Below, piece after piece: positions 1 through 9,600 of a stretch of 25,572 bases of DNA. The notes beneath the pieces are model-generated. The model did no database searches and had not been told where the DNA came from. It saw only the letters and a list, made by a program, of their open reading frames with translations. Numbering within the stretch: the first letter of the stretch is position 1; every line of letters begins with the position of its first letter. Origin of the DNA: RGIG3009 sp045541495 (lineage in GTDB: Bacteria; Bacillota; Clostridia; Oscillospirales; Acutalibacteraceae); contig JAZQJE010000049.1 in NCBI GenBank assembly GCA_045541495.1, positions 1 through 25,572 of the forward strand, read 5' to 3'. A program made the translations under genes and the position numbers.

Positions 1-17
1 AGGGCTTTGTTGCTTAT

Positions 18-2858
18 TTACCGTACATATACTTCAAAGTGAATATCGGATTCCGATAAACGGTATTGCTCTGCAAGGGCAGGGCCGCAACTGTTCGATC
101 CGATCCCTGATACTTTGTAATCCACTCGAATATTGGTGTAGCCGTTTGGATGCAGTTCGTTAAGATGCGTTGCCACGTCCAACGAACGAGTATCGTAGTG
201 CGACACGGCACATTCAAACTGACCGTTGGTCATAACTGTGAGACCTTGATCCATCTGCAGGTAACGAACACTATAGTGGTTGCCATGTTCTTGAGGACGA
301 ATGTAAGGTACATACTCCTTGTCGGGACAACTGTGATGCAATCCCATCGGTGCGTGGAGATTCATATCGCAATAACTCTCGTAGGGGCCCATACCGAAAT
401 AGGTAAATCCGTCATTCTGAACAGGAGAAACAAACTCCCACCCGAAACGAGGCAAAAACTCGGTCAATTCGGGTTTCTTGTGAGCATCCACCGTCATGCG
501 CACCGTACCATCGGCGAAAAACGCCAATTCTTGGGTATATTGTAGGAACGGTTTGCGGGAAAGTCCTGCCAAACTGCCTTTTGTGATGATGCGGTTTTCT
601 TCCACCGCCACCTCATACACCTTATTAAATAGGGCATCCAAGTTTCCGGGCGCCTGATTATTTTCATTGCCGTGCAACCCCCACAAAGGACGCATTTTAC
701 GGTCGTTATCGGTGGTGGCGCGCCAAACGGTCAATTTCACAGGCGCGGCCAACTGCTCTAAACCGTTTTTGATCATGCTGTCCAATTGACCATAGAAGGT
801 GTCAAACCGATAACGGAAACCGTCACCTTCCGCCACAATATACCGTTCATCGCGGGTGAATGAAGCGAAAGGCGCAGGGGTAGGCAAGGAGGCGCGTTCA
901 CAAGGGAGCGCGAATTGTGCGAAGGCCACTTCATGATTCACGCCATCGCGGAGCGACAGGTTTACATAACAGCCAAAACGGCAAGTGGCGGGAGGTGTGA
1001 AAGGTTGCGCGATTCGTGTCGTATCATGCGGTGCCAGGTTCACCGTTAATTCTTTGGTCGCCGTTGTCGTTCCGTCCACTTCCAATGTCAGCACCAGGCG
1101 GTTTTCGTTGAGATCGGTAAAATCATAATCGTTGGTGATGACCAGTTCATTGTTTTCTAACGCCGCCCGCATCGGTTGATAGGCATACTTGGCGTTTAAT
1201 GTTCCCGCTTTAAAACTGCGGTCGGGAAATACCAATCCGTCGCAACAGAAGTTGCCATCGTGAGTTAATTCACCGAAGTCACCACCGTACAAGGGAAGAC
1301 CATTTCGCACCACCGTGTGATCGGCCCATTCCCAAATACAACCGCCGATAGCTTTTTTATACCGACGGAATTCGGACATATATTCCTGCACATCACCGGG
1401 GCCGTTGCCCATGGCGTGAGAATATTCACACAGGAAATAAGGACGGGGATCGTCGTCCTGCGCGGCTTGCCCGATCTCGCTGATGGGGGGATACATACGG
1501 CTGCGGATGTCAATCGGGGCGTCGTTTTTTACCAGTTGCGCGCCTTCAAAGTGCACCAAACGGGCGGGGTCGCGTTTCTTGGTCCAACGCAACATGGCAT
1601 CAAAATTGGGACCATAGCCGCTTTCGTTGCCCATGCTCCACATAATTATCGAGGGATGATTTTTATCCCTCTCCACCATGCGCGCAGCCCGTTCCACGTA
1701 AATTGGTTCCCAAGCAGGCTGGTTGCACAACCAATCGGGGCTATCGATATCATATACGTATTTTCCGTTGCGGGTGCAAATACCGTGAGTTTCCAAATCG
1801 GTTTCGTCCATTACGTAAAATCCGATCTCGTCGCACAAATTTAAAAATTCGGGTGTAGGCGGATAGTGAGAGGTGCGGATACAATTGATGTTTAATTGTT
1901 TCATTTTGAGGAGTTCGTCCCGTAAAAAACCGTCGTGCTCTACGTATCCATCAAAGGGATGGGTGTCATGGTGGTTGATCCCTTTTAACAACACTTCGGT
2001 GCCGTTGATAAGCAGCGCGCCCTCATCGCTGATGGCGATCTCGCGGAATCCCACTTTGAAAGGAATGTATTCGGTGGCGGTTTGCACCACAACGGTGTAC
2101 AAATAGGGTTTTTCTGCGTTCCACGGGATGGGAGACGACAAATCGGCAACGGCACCATCGGCATCGTACACCGTATACTGCTCGGCAGAAACCGTCAGAG
2201 TATGAAGATCGGTGTGAATTTCGATATCGTGCACAGCGTCCCGCTCACGGGATAGCAAATAGACGTCACGGAAAATACCGCTGAGTCGGATAAAATCCTG
2301 ATCTTCCAGATAACTGCCCAAGCACCATTTTAATACCTTTGCCACCAACACGTTTTCGCCTGCCTGCACATAAGGGGTCAAGTCAAATTCCGATTGCAGG
2401 TGGCTTCCCTGTGTACAACCTACATACTGACCGTTAAGATACAAGTATAAACAGGAAGAAACACCCTCGAAGACGATATGGGTATCGCGCACCATCCATG
2501 AATCGTCTAACGTGAATGTGGTGCGATACACACCGCAGGGGTTTTCGTCCGGCACATAGGGAGGGTCTACGGGATGGGGGTAATTCACGTTTGTATAATA
2601 CGGGATATCATACCCATGTAATTGCCAGTTGGAGGGCACAGGCAGGGTATCCCATGCTTGAATGGTCGAACTATCGGCAGGGGCATCGATATCTCGCACA
2701 AAATATGCAAAATCCCAATCGCCGTTGAGCAATCGGTAATAGGCGCTTTGGTGTCGATCTCCCTCCAGCGCTTTTTCTAAACTTTCATAGGGAATATAAT
2801 ATGCTCGTTGGGGCAAGCGGTTTTCGTGGCGGGTGTGTAATTGCTCGTAATGACGCAT
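18..2858 (-). CDS. lacZ: Beta-galactosidase, GH2 family (LacZ type)
   Basis: Cytoplasmic glycoside hydrolase that cleaves terminal beta-galactosides such as lactose. The 946-residue protein has an N-terminal sugar-binding jelly roll (about residues 40-202), an unusually short second domain (about 44 residues between IFRDVYLL and WNAEKPYLYT), a TIM barrel from about residue 285, and a C-terminal Bgal_small domain. The acid/base Glu412 lies in MWSMGNESGYG and the nucleophile Glu478 in FLCEYSHAMGNG, both textbook LacZ motifs; GINHHD and RTSHYPP also match. E. coli LacZ is 1023 residues. The frame stays open to 2957, but ATG at 2858 is preceded by AAAAAGGAG about 8 nt upstream and begins the conserved sequence, so I start there. 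No signal peptide. It is separated from rpoC by a terminator and has its own promoter. The gene is complete; its downstream side lies outside the window. Substrate preference within beta-galactosides is not visible. Confidence 0.95.
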   Translation of the reverse strand: MRHYEQLHTRHENRLPQRAYYIPYESLEKALEGDRHQSAYYRLLNGDWDFAYFVRDIDAPADSSTIQAWDTLPVPSNWQLHGYDIPYYTNVNYPHPVDPPYVPDENPCGVYRTTFTLDDSWMVRDTHIVFEGVSSCLYLYLNGQYVGCTQGSHLQSEFDLTPYVQAGENVLVAKVLKWCLGSYLEDQDFIRLSGIFRDVYLLSRERDAVHDIEIHTDLHTLTVSAEQYTVYDADGAVADLSSPIPWNAEKPYLYTVVVQTATEYIPFKVGFREIAISDEGALLINGTEVLLKGINHHDTHPFDGYVEHDGFLRDELLKMKQLNINCIRTSHYPPTPEFLNLCDEIGFYVMDETDLETHGICTRNGKYVYDIDSPDWLCNQPAWEPIYVERAARMVERDKNHPSIIMWSMGNESGYGPNFDAMLRWTKKRDPARLVHFEGAQLVKNDAPIDIRSRMYPPISEIGQAAQDDDPRPYFLCEYSHAMGNGPGDVQEYMSEFRRYKKAIGGCIWEWADHTVVRNGLPLYGGDFGELTHDGNFCCDGLVFPDRSFKAGTLNAKYAYQPMRAALENNELVITNDYDFTDLNENRLVLTLEVDGTTTATKELTVNLAPHDTTRIAQPFTPPATCRFGCYVNLSLRDGVNHEVAFAQFALPCERASLPTPAPFASFTRDERYIVAEGDGFRYRFDTFYGQLDSMIKNGLEQLAAPVKLTVWRATTDNDRKMRPLWGLHGNENNQAPGNLDALFNKVYEVAVEENRIITKGSLAGLSRKPFLQYTQELAFFADGTVRMTVDAHKKPELTEFLPRFGWEFVSPVQNDGFTYFGMGPYESYCDMNLHAPMGLHHSCPDKEYVPYIRPQEHGNHYSVRYLQMDQGLTVMTNGQFECAVSHYDTRSLDVATHLNELHPNGYTNIRVDYKVSGIGSNSCGPALAEQYRLSESDIHFEVYVR

Positions 2859-2898
2859 AAGAGAACTCTCCTTTTTCGGACGGTTGGCAATTCTTTCT

Positions 2899-2922
2899 TC
2901 GATTAAAGGATACCATAATCGA
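2899..2922. promoter_or_regulatory. Inverted repeat over lacZ -10, candidate operator
   Basis: TCGATTA (2899-2905) and TAATCGA (2916-2922) form a perfect 7-bp inverted repeat with a 10-bp spacer. The repeat covers the -10 box and the predicted +1 of lacZ, the usual place for a repressor to act. The repressor is not in the window. The role as operator is inferred. Confidence 0.5.
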
Positions 2923-2935
2923 GCCTTTTTGTAAA
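2907..2935 (-). promoter_or_regulatory. Probable lacZ promoter
   Basis: On the minus strand TTTACA (2930-2935) and TATCCT (2907-2912) are separated by 17 bp, giving a predicted start of transcription near 2900 and a leader of about 42 nt. It sits just downstream of the rpoC terminator. The -10 matches consensus at 4 of 6 bases, so a weak or regulated promoter is likely. Confidence 0.5.
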
Positions 2936-2961
2936 GTCCAAACCCCCTCGTTATCAACGCA

Positions 2962-2998
2962 AAAAGGCCCCGAACAGGTTGGCTGTTCGGAGCCTTTT
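2962..2998 (-). terminator. Rho-independent terminator of rpoBC
   Basis: Read on the minus strand, the stem AAAAGGCTCCGAACAG pairs with CTGTTCGGGGCCTTTT across a 5-nt loop (one G-U pair), followed by a T run. It begins about 10 nt after the rpoC stop codon. Confidence 0.9.
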
Positions 2999-3007
2999 GT
3001 TACAATG

Positions 3008-6000
3008 TTATTCTTCGGTGGTTTCCTCGCTGTCGTTCAGCAGATTGCGGAGGGCGGCCACATAGGGGTCGTCACTGGAAGCGTGAGTGTTCACGGCTTC
3101 TACGTCACCGTATACCTGCATACCCGTACCGGCGGGGATGAGTTTACCGATGATCACGTTTTCTTTCAAGCCCAGCAGCGGATCGACCTTGCCCTTGATA
3201 GCGGCATCGGTGAGCACACGGGTGGTTTCTTGGAAAGATGCGGCAGACAGGAACGAATCGGTAGCCAACGAAGCTTTGGTGATACCCAGCAACACAGGCG
3301 AGCAGGTGGCTTCTTTGAGATGCACTTCGCCGGCCTCGATACGAGCACGAACGCGAGCGTTTTCCTCATCGAACTGACTACGATCGATCATAGCACCGCC
3401 CAACAGATAGGTATCACCGGCGTCGTCCACTTTCACTTTCCGCATCATCTGACGGACGATGACTTCTACGTGTTTATCGTTGATGTCAACACCCTGCATA
3501 CGGTAGGTGCGTTGCACTTCCTGAATCAGGTAGTTCTGCACCGCTTCGGGACCGCTGATAGCTAGAACGTCGTGGGGGTTGATGGAACCTTCCGTCAACC
3601 GATCGCCTTTCTTGACGATATCGCCGTCCTGTACACGGATACGACCGCCGAAGGAGATGGGATAACTTCTCTCGTCGGGATTGTCCTTGTCTTGAGAGGT
3701 GACATACACCACGCGTTTTTTCTTTTCCTCGCCCAAACGGACAATACCATCGATCTCGGAAATGATGGCCAACGATTTTGGTTTACGTCCTTCAAACAAT
3801 TCTTCCACGCGGGGAAGACCTTGGGTGATATCTTCTGCGGAAGCAACACCACCGGTATGGAAGGTACGCATGGTAAGCTGCGTACCGGGTTCACCGATGG
3901 ATTGGGCAGCGATGATGCCCACCGCTTCGCCAACGGAAACGGGGTCGACAGTGGCCAGGTTGGAACCGTAGCACTTGGCGCAAACGCCGTGCTCCGCTTG
4001 GCAGGTCAGCACCGAACGGATCTTAATGCTTTCCACACCATAGGTGTTTACCAGCAGATCGGCTTCTTTCTCGGTCATCATGGTGTCGCGGCTGACGACC
4101 ACTTCGCCGGTAGCTGGATCTACGAAATCGTCTGCCAAGAAACGACCGACCAAACGTTCAGTGAGAGGTTCGATCATTTCTTTTCCGTCTTTGATATCGT
4201 AGACGGTGATGCCTTCGTGAGTACCGCAATCGTCTTCGCGGATAATAACTTCTTGCGAAACATCCACCAAACGACGGGTCAAGTAACCGGAGTCAGCGGT
4301 ACGCAGAGCGGTATCCGCCAAACCTTTACGAGCACCACGGGACGAAATGAAGTATTCCAAAATGTTCAGACCTTCACGGTAGTTGGCACGAATCGGGATC
4401 TCGATGGTACGACCGGAGGTATTGGCGATCAAACCACGCATACCCGCCAACTGACGGATCTGGCTGATAGAACCACGAGCACCGGAGTCGGACATCATGT
4501 AGATGGGGTTGAACGGATCCATGTTTTCGTTCAGCGCCTTGGTCACTTCGTCGGTGGTATCGTTCCACACACGGATGACCATCTGATACCGCTCTTCGTT
4601 GGACAACAGACCGCGGTTGTACAGGGCGGTGATCTTGTCCACCGCTTCTTCCGCCTGTGCGATCAATGTTTTCTTTGCAGGGGGGATGGAAGCATCCACC
4701 ACCGCAACGGTGAGCGCGCCTTTGGTGGAATATTTGTAACCCTGTGCCTTGATGGCATCCAGCACCTCGGAGGTACGGGCGGGTCCGTGCATCTTAATGC
4801 ACTTGTCAATGATCTGGGATAGTTGTTTTTTACCCACTTTATAGTTGACTTCGTACAGGAACAGGTCGTCTTCGGTTTCCCGCTTGCACAAACCGAGATC
4901 CTGTGGGATGGGCTGGTTGAAGATGATACGGCCGATGGTGGTTTCCACCAAACGGGATTTCATCTCGCCGTTGATCTCCATGGTGCGGCGCACTTTGATG
5001 AGAGCATGCAGACCGATCACATGCTCCTGATAGGCCATCATGGCTTCGTTTTCATCGCGGAATACTTTGCCCTCGCCTTCTTCACCGGGGCGTTGAATAG
5101 TGAGGTAATAGGAACCAAGCACCATATCCTGCGTGGGCACCGCCACGGGGCGACCGTCGGAGGGCTTCAGCAGGTTACCCGCAGCCAACATAAGGAAACG
5201 GGCTTCCGCCTGCGCTTCGGCAGACAGCGGCACGTGAACAGCCATCTGGTCACCGTCGAAGTCGGCGTTGAATGCGGTACAAACCAGCGGATGCAGTTTG
5301 ATAGCACGGCCTTCCACCAACACGGGTTCAAACGCTTGGATACCCAAACGGTGCAGCGTAGGAGCGCGGTTGAGCATCACAGGATGATCTTTAATCACGA
5401 TCTCCAGGGCATCCCACACTTCGGGATGAACGCGATCCACCATCTTACGGGCAGATTTGATGTTACCGGACACGCCGGTTTCCACCAACCGCTTCATAAC
5501 GAAGGGTTTAAACAATTCCAGTGCCATCTCTTTGGGTAGACCGCACTGATACATCTTCAGCTCGGGACCGACCACGATAACCGAACGGCCGGAATAGTCC
5601 ACACGTTTACCCAGCAAATTCTGACGGAAACGACCCTGTTTACCTTTGAGCATATCGGACAGAGATTTCAGTGAACGATTGTTGGGGCCCGTGACGGGAC
5701 GACCGCGGCGGCCGTTATCAATGAGGGCGTCCACTGCTTCTTGCAGCATACGTTTCTCGTTGCGGACGATGATATCGGGCGCACCCAGTTCCAGCAACCG
5801 TTTTAAACGGTTATTACGGTTGATAACGCGGCGATACAGATCGTTTAAGTCGGAAGTGGCAAAACGGCCGCCGTCCAATTGGACCATGGGACGGATGTCG
5901 GGCGGAATGACCGGTACCACATTGAGGATCATCCATTCAGGACGGTTGCCGGAAAGGCGGAAGGATTCCACCACTTCCAACCGTTTTAACAGGCGGGCGC

Positions 6001-6607
6001 GTTTTTGACCCGTGGCGCCTTCCAACTCTTCTTTGAGTTCGGTCGACAGTTTTTCCAGGTCAATGGCGGCCAATAATTTTTGAATGTATTCCGCACCCAT
6101 GCCGGCATCGAAATCATCCTCATATTTTTCCCGCATATCCCGATAGTCTTTTTCGCTGAGCACCTGTTTTGCCTGCAACGGCGTGGTGCCGGGATCGGCC
6201 ACGATGTAGGAAGCGAAGTATAAGACCTGTTCCAACAGACGGGGCGATACATCCAGCAACAGACCCATACGGGAGGGAATACCTTTAAAATACCAAATGT
6301 GAGAAACAGGGGCGGCCAGTTCAATATGGCCCATGCGCTCGCGGCGCACTTTGGCGCGGGTCACTTCCACACCGCAGCGGTCGCAGATCTTGCCTTTGTA
6401 ACGGATGCGCTTGTATTTACCGCAATGGCATTCCCAGTCCTTGGTAGGCCCGAAAATGCGTTCGCAGAACAAACCGTCGCGTTCGGGTTTCAAGGTGCGG
6501 TAGTTGATGGTTTCGGGCTTTTTCACTTCGCCGTAAGACCATGCACGGATCTGCTCGGGAGAAGCAAGACCGATTTTAATCGAATCAAATACGTTAAATT
6601 CCATCAT
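3008..6607 (-). CDS. rpoC: DNA-directed RNA polymerase subunit beta'
   Basis: Largest subunit of core RNA polymerase, carrying the catalytic magnesium. 1199 residues, the length of Bacillus RpoC. The N-terminal zinc site is Cys60, Cys62, Cys75, Cys78 (CHCG...CDRCG). The catalytic NADFDGD motif is residues 447-453, with Asp449, Asp451 and Asp453 holding the metal. The second zinc site is Cys794, Cys869, Cys876 and Cys879. The bridge-helix and trigger-loop region (SVGEAVGIIAAQSIGEPGTQ onward) is intact. ATG codons lie at 6607 and 6604; both sit behind GGAGG (10 or 13 nt spacing), and 6607 is preferred. It lies 19 nt downstream of rpoB and is clearly cotranscribed. A strong terminator follows. 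No large lineage insert is apparent. Confidence 0.99.
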   Translation of the reverse strand: MMEFNVFDSIKIGLASPEQIRAWSYGEVKKPETINYRTLKPERDGLFCERIFGPTKDWECHCGKYKRIRYKGKICDRCGVEVTRAKVRRERMGHIELAAPVSHIWYFKGIPSRMGLLLDVSPRLLEQVLYFASYIVADPGTTPLQAKQVLSEKDYRDMREKYEDDFDAGMGAEYIQKLLAAIDLEKLSTELKEELEGATGQKRARLLKRLEVVESFRLSGNRPEWMILNVVPVIPPDIRPMVQLDGGRFATSDLNDLYRRVINRNNRLKRLLELGAPDIIVRNEKRMLQEAVDALIDNGRRGRPVTGPNNRSLKSLSDMLKGKQGRFRQNLLGKRVDYSGRSVIVVGPELKMYQCGLPKEMALELFKPFVMKRLVETGVSGNIKSARKMVDRVHPEVWDALEIVIKDHPVMLNRAPTLHRLGIQAFEPVLVEGRAIKLHPLVCTAFNADFDGDQMAVHVPLSAEAQAEARFLMLAAGNLLKPSDGRPVAVPTQDMVLGSYYLTIQRPGEEGEGKVFRDENEAMMAYQEHVIGLHALIKVRRTMEINGEMKSRLVETTIGRIIFNQPIPQDLGLCKRETEDDLFLYEVNYKVGKKQLSQIIDKCIKMHGPARTSEVLDAIKAQGYKYSTKGALTVAVVDASIPPAKKTLIAQAEEAVDKITALYNRGLLSNEERYQMVIRVWNDTTDEVTKALNENMDPFNPIYMMSDSGARGSISQIRQLAGMRGLIANTSGRTIEIPIRANYREGLNILEYFISSRGARKGLADTALRTADSGYLTRRLVDVSQEVIIREDDCGTHEGITVYDIKDGKEMIEPLTERLVGRFLADDFVDPATGEVVVSRDTMMTEKEADLLVNTYGVESIKIRSVLTCQAEHGVCAKCYGSNLATVDPVSVGEAVGIIAAQSIGEPGTQLTMRTFHTGGVASAEDITQGLPRVEELFEGRKPKSLAIISEIDGIVRLGEEKKKRVVYVTSQDKDNPDERSYPISFGGRIRVQDGDIVKKGDRLTEGSINPHDVLAISGPEAVQNYLIQEVQRTYRMQGVDINDKHVEVIVRQMMRKVKVDDAGDTYLLGGAMIDRSQFDEENARVRARIEAGEVHLKEATCSPVLLGITKASLATDSFLSAASFQETTRVLTDAAIKGKVDPLLGLKENVIIGKLIPAGTGMQVYGDVEAVNTHASSDDPYVAALRNLLNDSEETTEE

Positions 6608-6626
6608 GATACATCAGCCTCCTTCC

Positions 6627-9600
6627 TTACAGTTCGTCCGACTCATCATAGTCGTCGGAACTTCCAAACAGGTCATCGGTATAACTGTCCGGCTCGATGT
6701 CTTCCACGCCGTAGCCGTCCAGTTCGCTTTCGTTGGTGACCGTGGAGAACACATCGTCGTCGGCGGCATCCACGGTGATCATACCCAATTCTTCGTCCTC
6801 TTCAAAAGTCTGTTTCAGGTCGATCTCTTCCTTGTCTTTGTTCAGGACTTTCACATCCAGACCCAAAGATTGCAATTCTTTGACCAATACCTTAAAGGAC
6901 TCCGGCACGCCGGATTTGGGTACGTTCAGGCCTTTCACAATGGCCTCATAGGTCTTCACACGACCCACCACATCGTCGGATTTCACCGTCAGGATCTCCT
7001 GCAAGGTGTAGGCCGCGCCGTAGGCTTCCAGTGCCCACACTTCCATTTCACCGAAACGCTGACCGCCGAACTGAGCTTTACCGCCCAAGGGCTGCTGGGT
7101 GACCAAGGAGTAAGGACCAGTGGAACGGGCGTGGATCTTATCATCCACCAAGTGGTGTAGTTTCAAGTAGTACATATAACCCACGGTGACAGGATTGTCG
7201 AACTGTTCACCGGTACGGCCATCGTACAGAATGGTTTTACCGTTGGGGTTTTTGCCGGCTTGTTCCAGCAATTCCTGAATATCAGCTTCGTGTGCGCCGT
7301 CGAAAACGGGGGTCATTACCTTGAAGCCCAAGGCGGCCGCCGCGTAACCCAGATGCACTTCCAATACCTGACCGATGTTCATACGAGAGGGAACGCCCAA
7401 GGGGTTCAACACGATATCCAGCGGGGTACCGTCCGGCAGGAACGGCATATCTTCGCTGGGAAGAATACGGGACACAACACCTTTGTTACCGTGACGGCCC
7501 GCCATCTTATCGCCCACGCTGATCTTGCGCTTTTGAGCGATGTAGCAGCGCACGACCATGTTGACACCAGGGCTGAGTTCGTCACAATTTTCGCGAGTGA
7601 ACACTTTCACGTCTACGATAATACCGTATTCGCCGTGGGGGACACGCAACGAGGTGTCGCGGACTTCACGGGCTTTTTCACCGAAGATAGCGCGGAGCAA
7701 CCGCTCTTCCGCGGTGAGTTCCGTCTCGCCTTTGGGCGTTACTTTACCCACCAGAATATCGCCGGAGCGAACTTCAGCGCCGATGCGGATAATACCGCGT
7801 TCGTCCAGATCTTTCAGGGCGTCGTCGCCTACGTTGGGGATGTCACGGGTGATCTCTTCCGGTCCCAACTTGGTGTCGCGGGCTTCCATTTCGTATTCTT
7901 CAATATGAATGGAAGTAAAGACATCGTCGCGAACCACTTTCTCATTGATGAGAACGGCGTCTTCGTAGTTGTAACCTTCCCATGTCATAAAGCCGATGAG
8001 CGCGTTTTTACCCAGCGCGATCTCACCGTTGTCGGTGGCGGGACCGTCGGCGATCACATCGTGCTCATTCACATGGTCACCCACCGCCACCACGGGACGC
8101 TGATTGATACAGGTACCTTGGTTGGTACGGGAGAATTTCACCATCTGATAGGTGTCGATAGAACCGTTATCGTCCCGTTTGATGAGAACACGGTCGGCGG
8201 ACACGGCGGTGACGGTACCGGCGGCTTTCGCCAATACGCAAACGCCCGAGTCTACACCGGCTTTGTATTCCATACCGGTACCCACGATGGGGGCTTCGGT
8301 CTTCAGCAGCGGGACCGCTTGCTTCTGCATGTTGGAGCCCATGAGCGCACGGTTGGCGTCGTCGTTCTCCAAGAAGGGGATCATGGCGGTAGCAACCGAA
8401 ACTACCATTTTCGGTGAAATATCCATGAAATCGATCTTGTCGTTTTCGATCTCTAAGAACTCGTCGCGATAACGGGCGTTAACACGATTGCGAACAAAAC
8501 GGCCTTGATCGTCCAATGGCTCGTTGGCTTGCGCCACGATATAGTTATCTTCCATGTCGGCGGCCATGTACACCACATCGTCGGTGACAATGCCGGTCTC
8601 TTTATCCACACGGCGATAGGGAGCCTCCACAAAACCGTATTCGTTGATACGGGCAAAGGTTGCCAAATAGGAGATCAAACCGATATTGGGACCTTCGGGG
8701 GTCTCGATGGGGCACATACGGCCGTAGTGGCTGTAGTGAACGTCACGCACTTCGAAACCGGCACGGTCACGGGACAGACCGCCGGGACCCAATGCCGATA
8801 AACGGCGCTTGTGGGTCAGTTCCGACAAGGGATTGTTCTGATCCATAAACTGGGACAGGGGAGAGGAACCGAAAAATTCCTTGATAGCGGCCACCACAGG
8901 ACGGATGTTGATCAGCGCCTGAGGCGTAATGGTGTCCATATCCTGTGCCTGTAGGGTCATACGCTCGCGAATCACGCGCTCCATACGGGAGAAACCGATG
9001 CGGAACTGGTTCTGTAACAGTTCACCCACCGAACGGATGCGGCGGTTGCCCAAATGGTCGATGTCGTCAGTGGTTCCCACATCGTGGCCGAGACAGCACA
9101 CATAGTTGATAGAGGCCAAAATATCATCCACAATGATGTGGTTGGGCATCAGATCGGCCACGCGGGCGATCAAGGTATCGATGAGAGTCTGTTCGTCGTC
9201 ACCGACGGTTTCTAAAATCTCTTGCAATACGGAGAAACGGACACGCTCATTCACTGTTTTACGCACCGCATTTAATACATTCTCGCTGACATAGCAGGAA
9301 AGATCCACCATGCCGTTGGAGATGATCTTCACTTCATGTACTTCGCCATGTTCTTCCACATTGACATAGGCAACGGTGACACCGGCATTTTCGATCTCCA
9401 TGGCCCGTTCGCGACGGATGAGTTCTCCCGCTTCCGCCAAGACCTCACCGGTCAAGGGATTTACCACGGGACGACTCAAACGGTTGCCTGCCAAACGGTT
9501 CGCAATACCTAATTTTTTGTTGTACTTATAGCGGCCCACGCGGGATAGATCGTACCGACGGGGGTCGAAGAATAAGTTCTCTAAATGTTGTTGGGAGTTT

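Noticed and set aside
3572..4822. Long plus-strand open frame of 416 codons opposite rpoC (others opposite rpoB at 7260-8417 and 9585-10538)
   Set aside because: They are antisense to intact, highly conserved polymerase genes, resemble no protein I know, lack good ribosome binding sites and reflect codon bias of the real strand.
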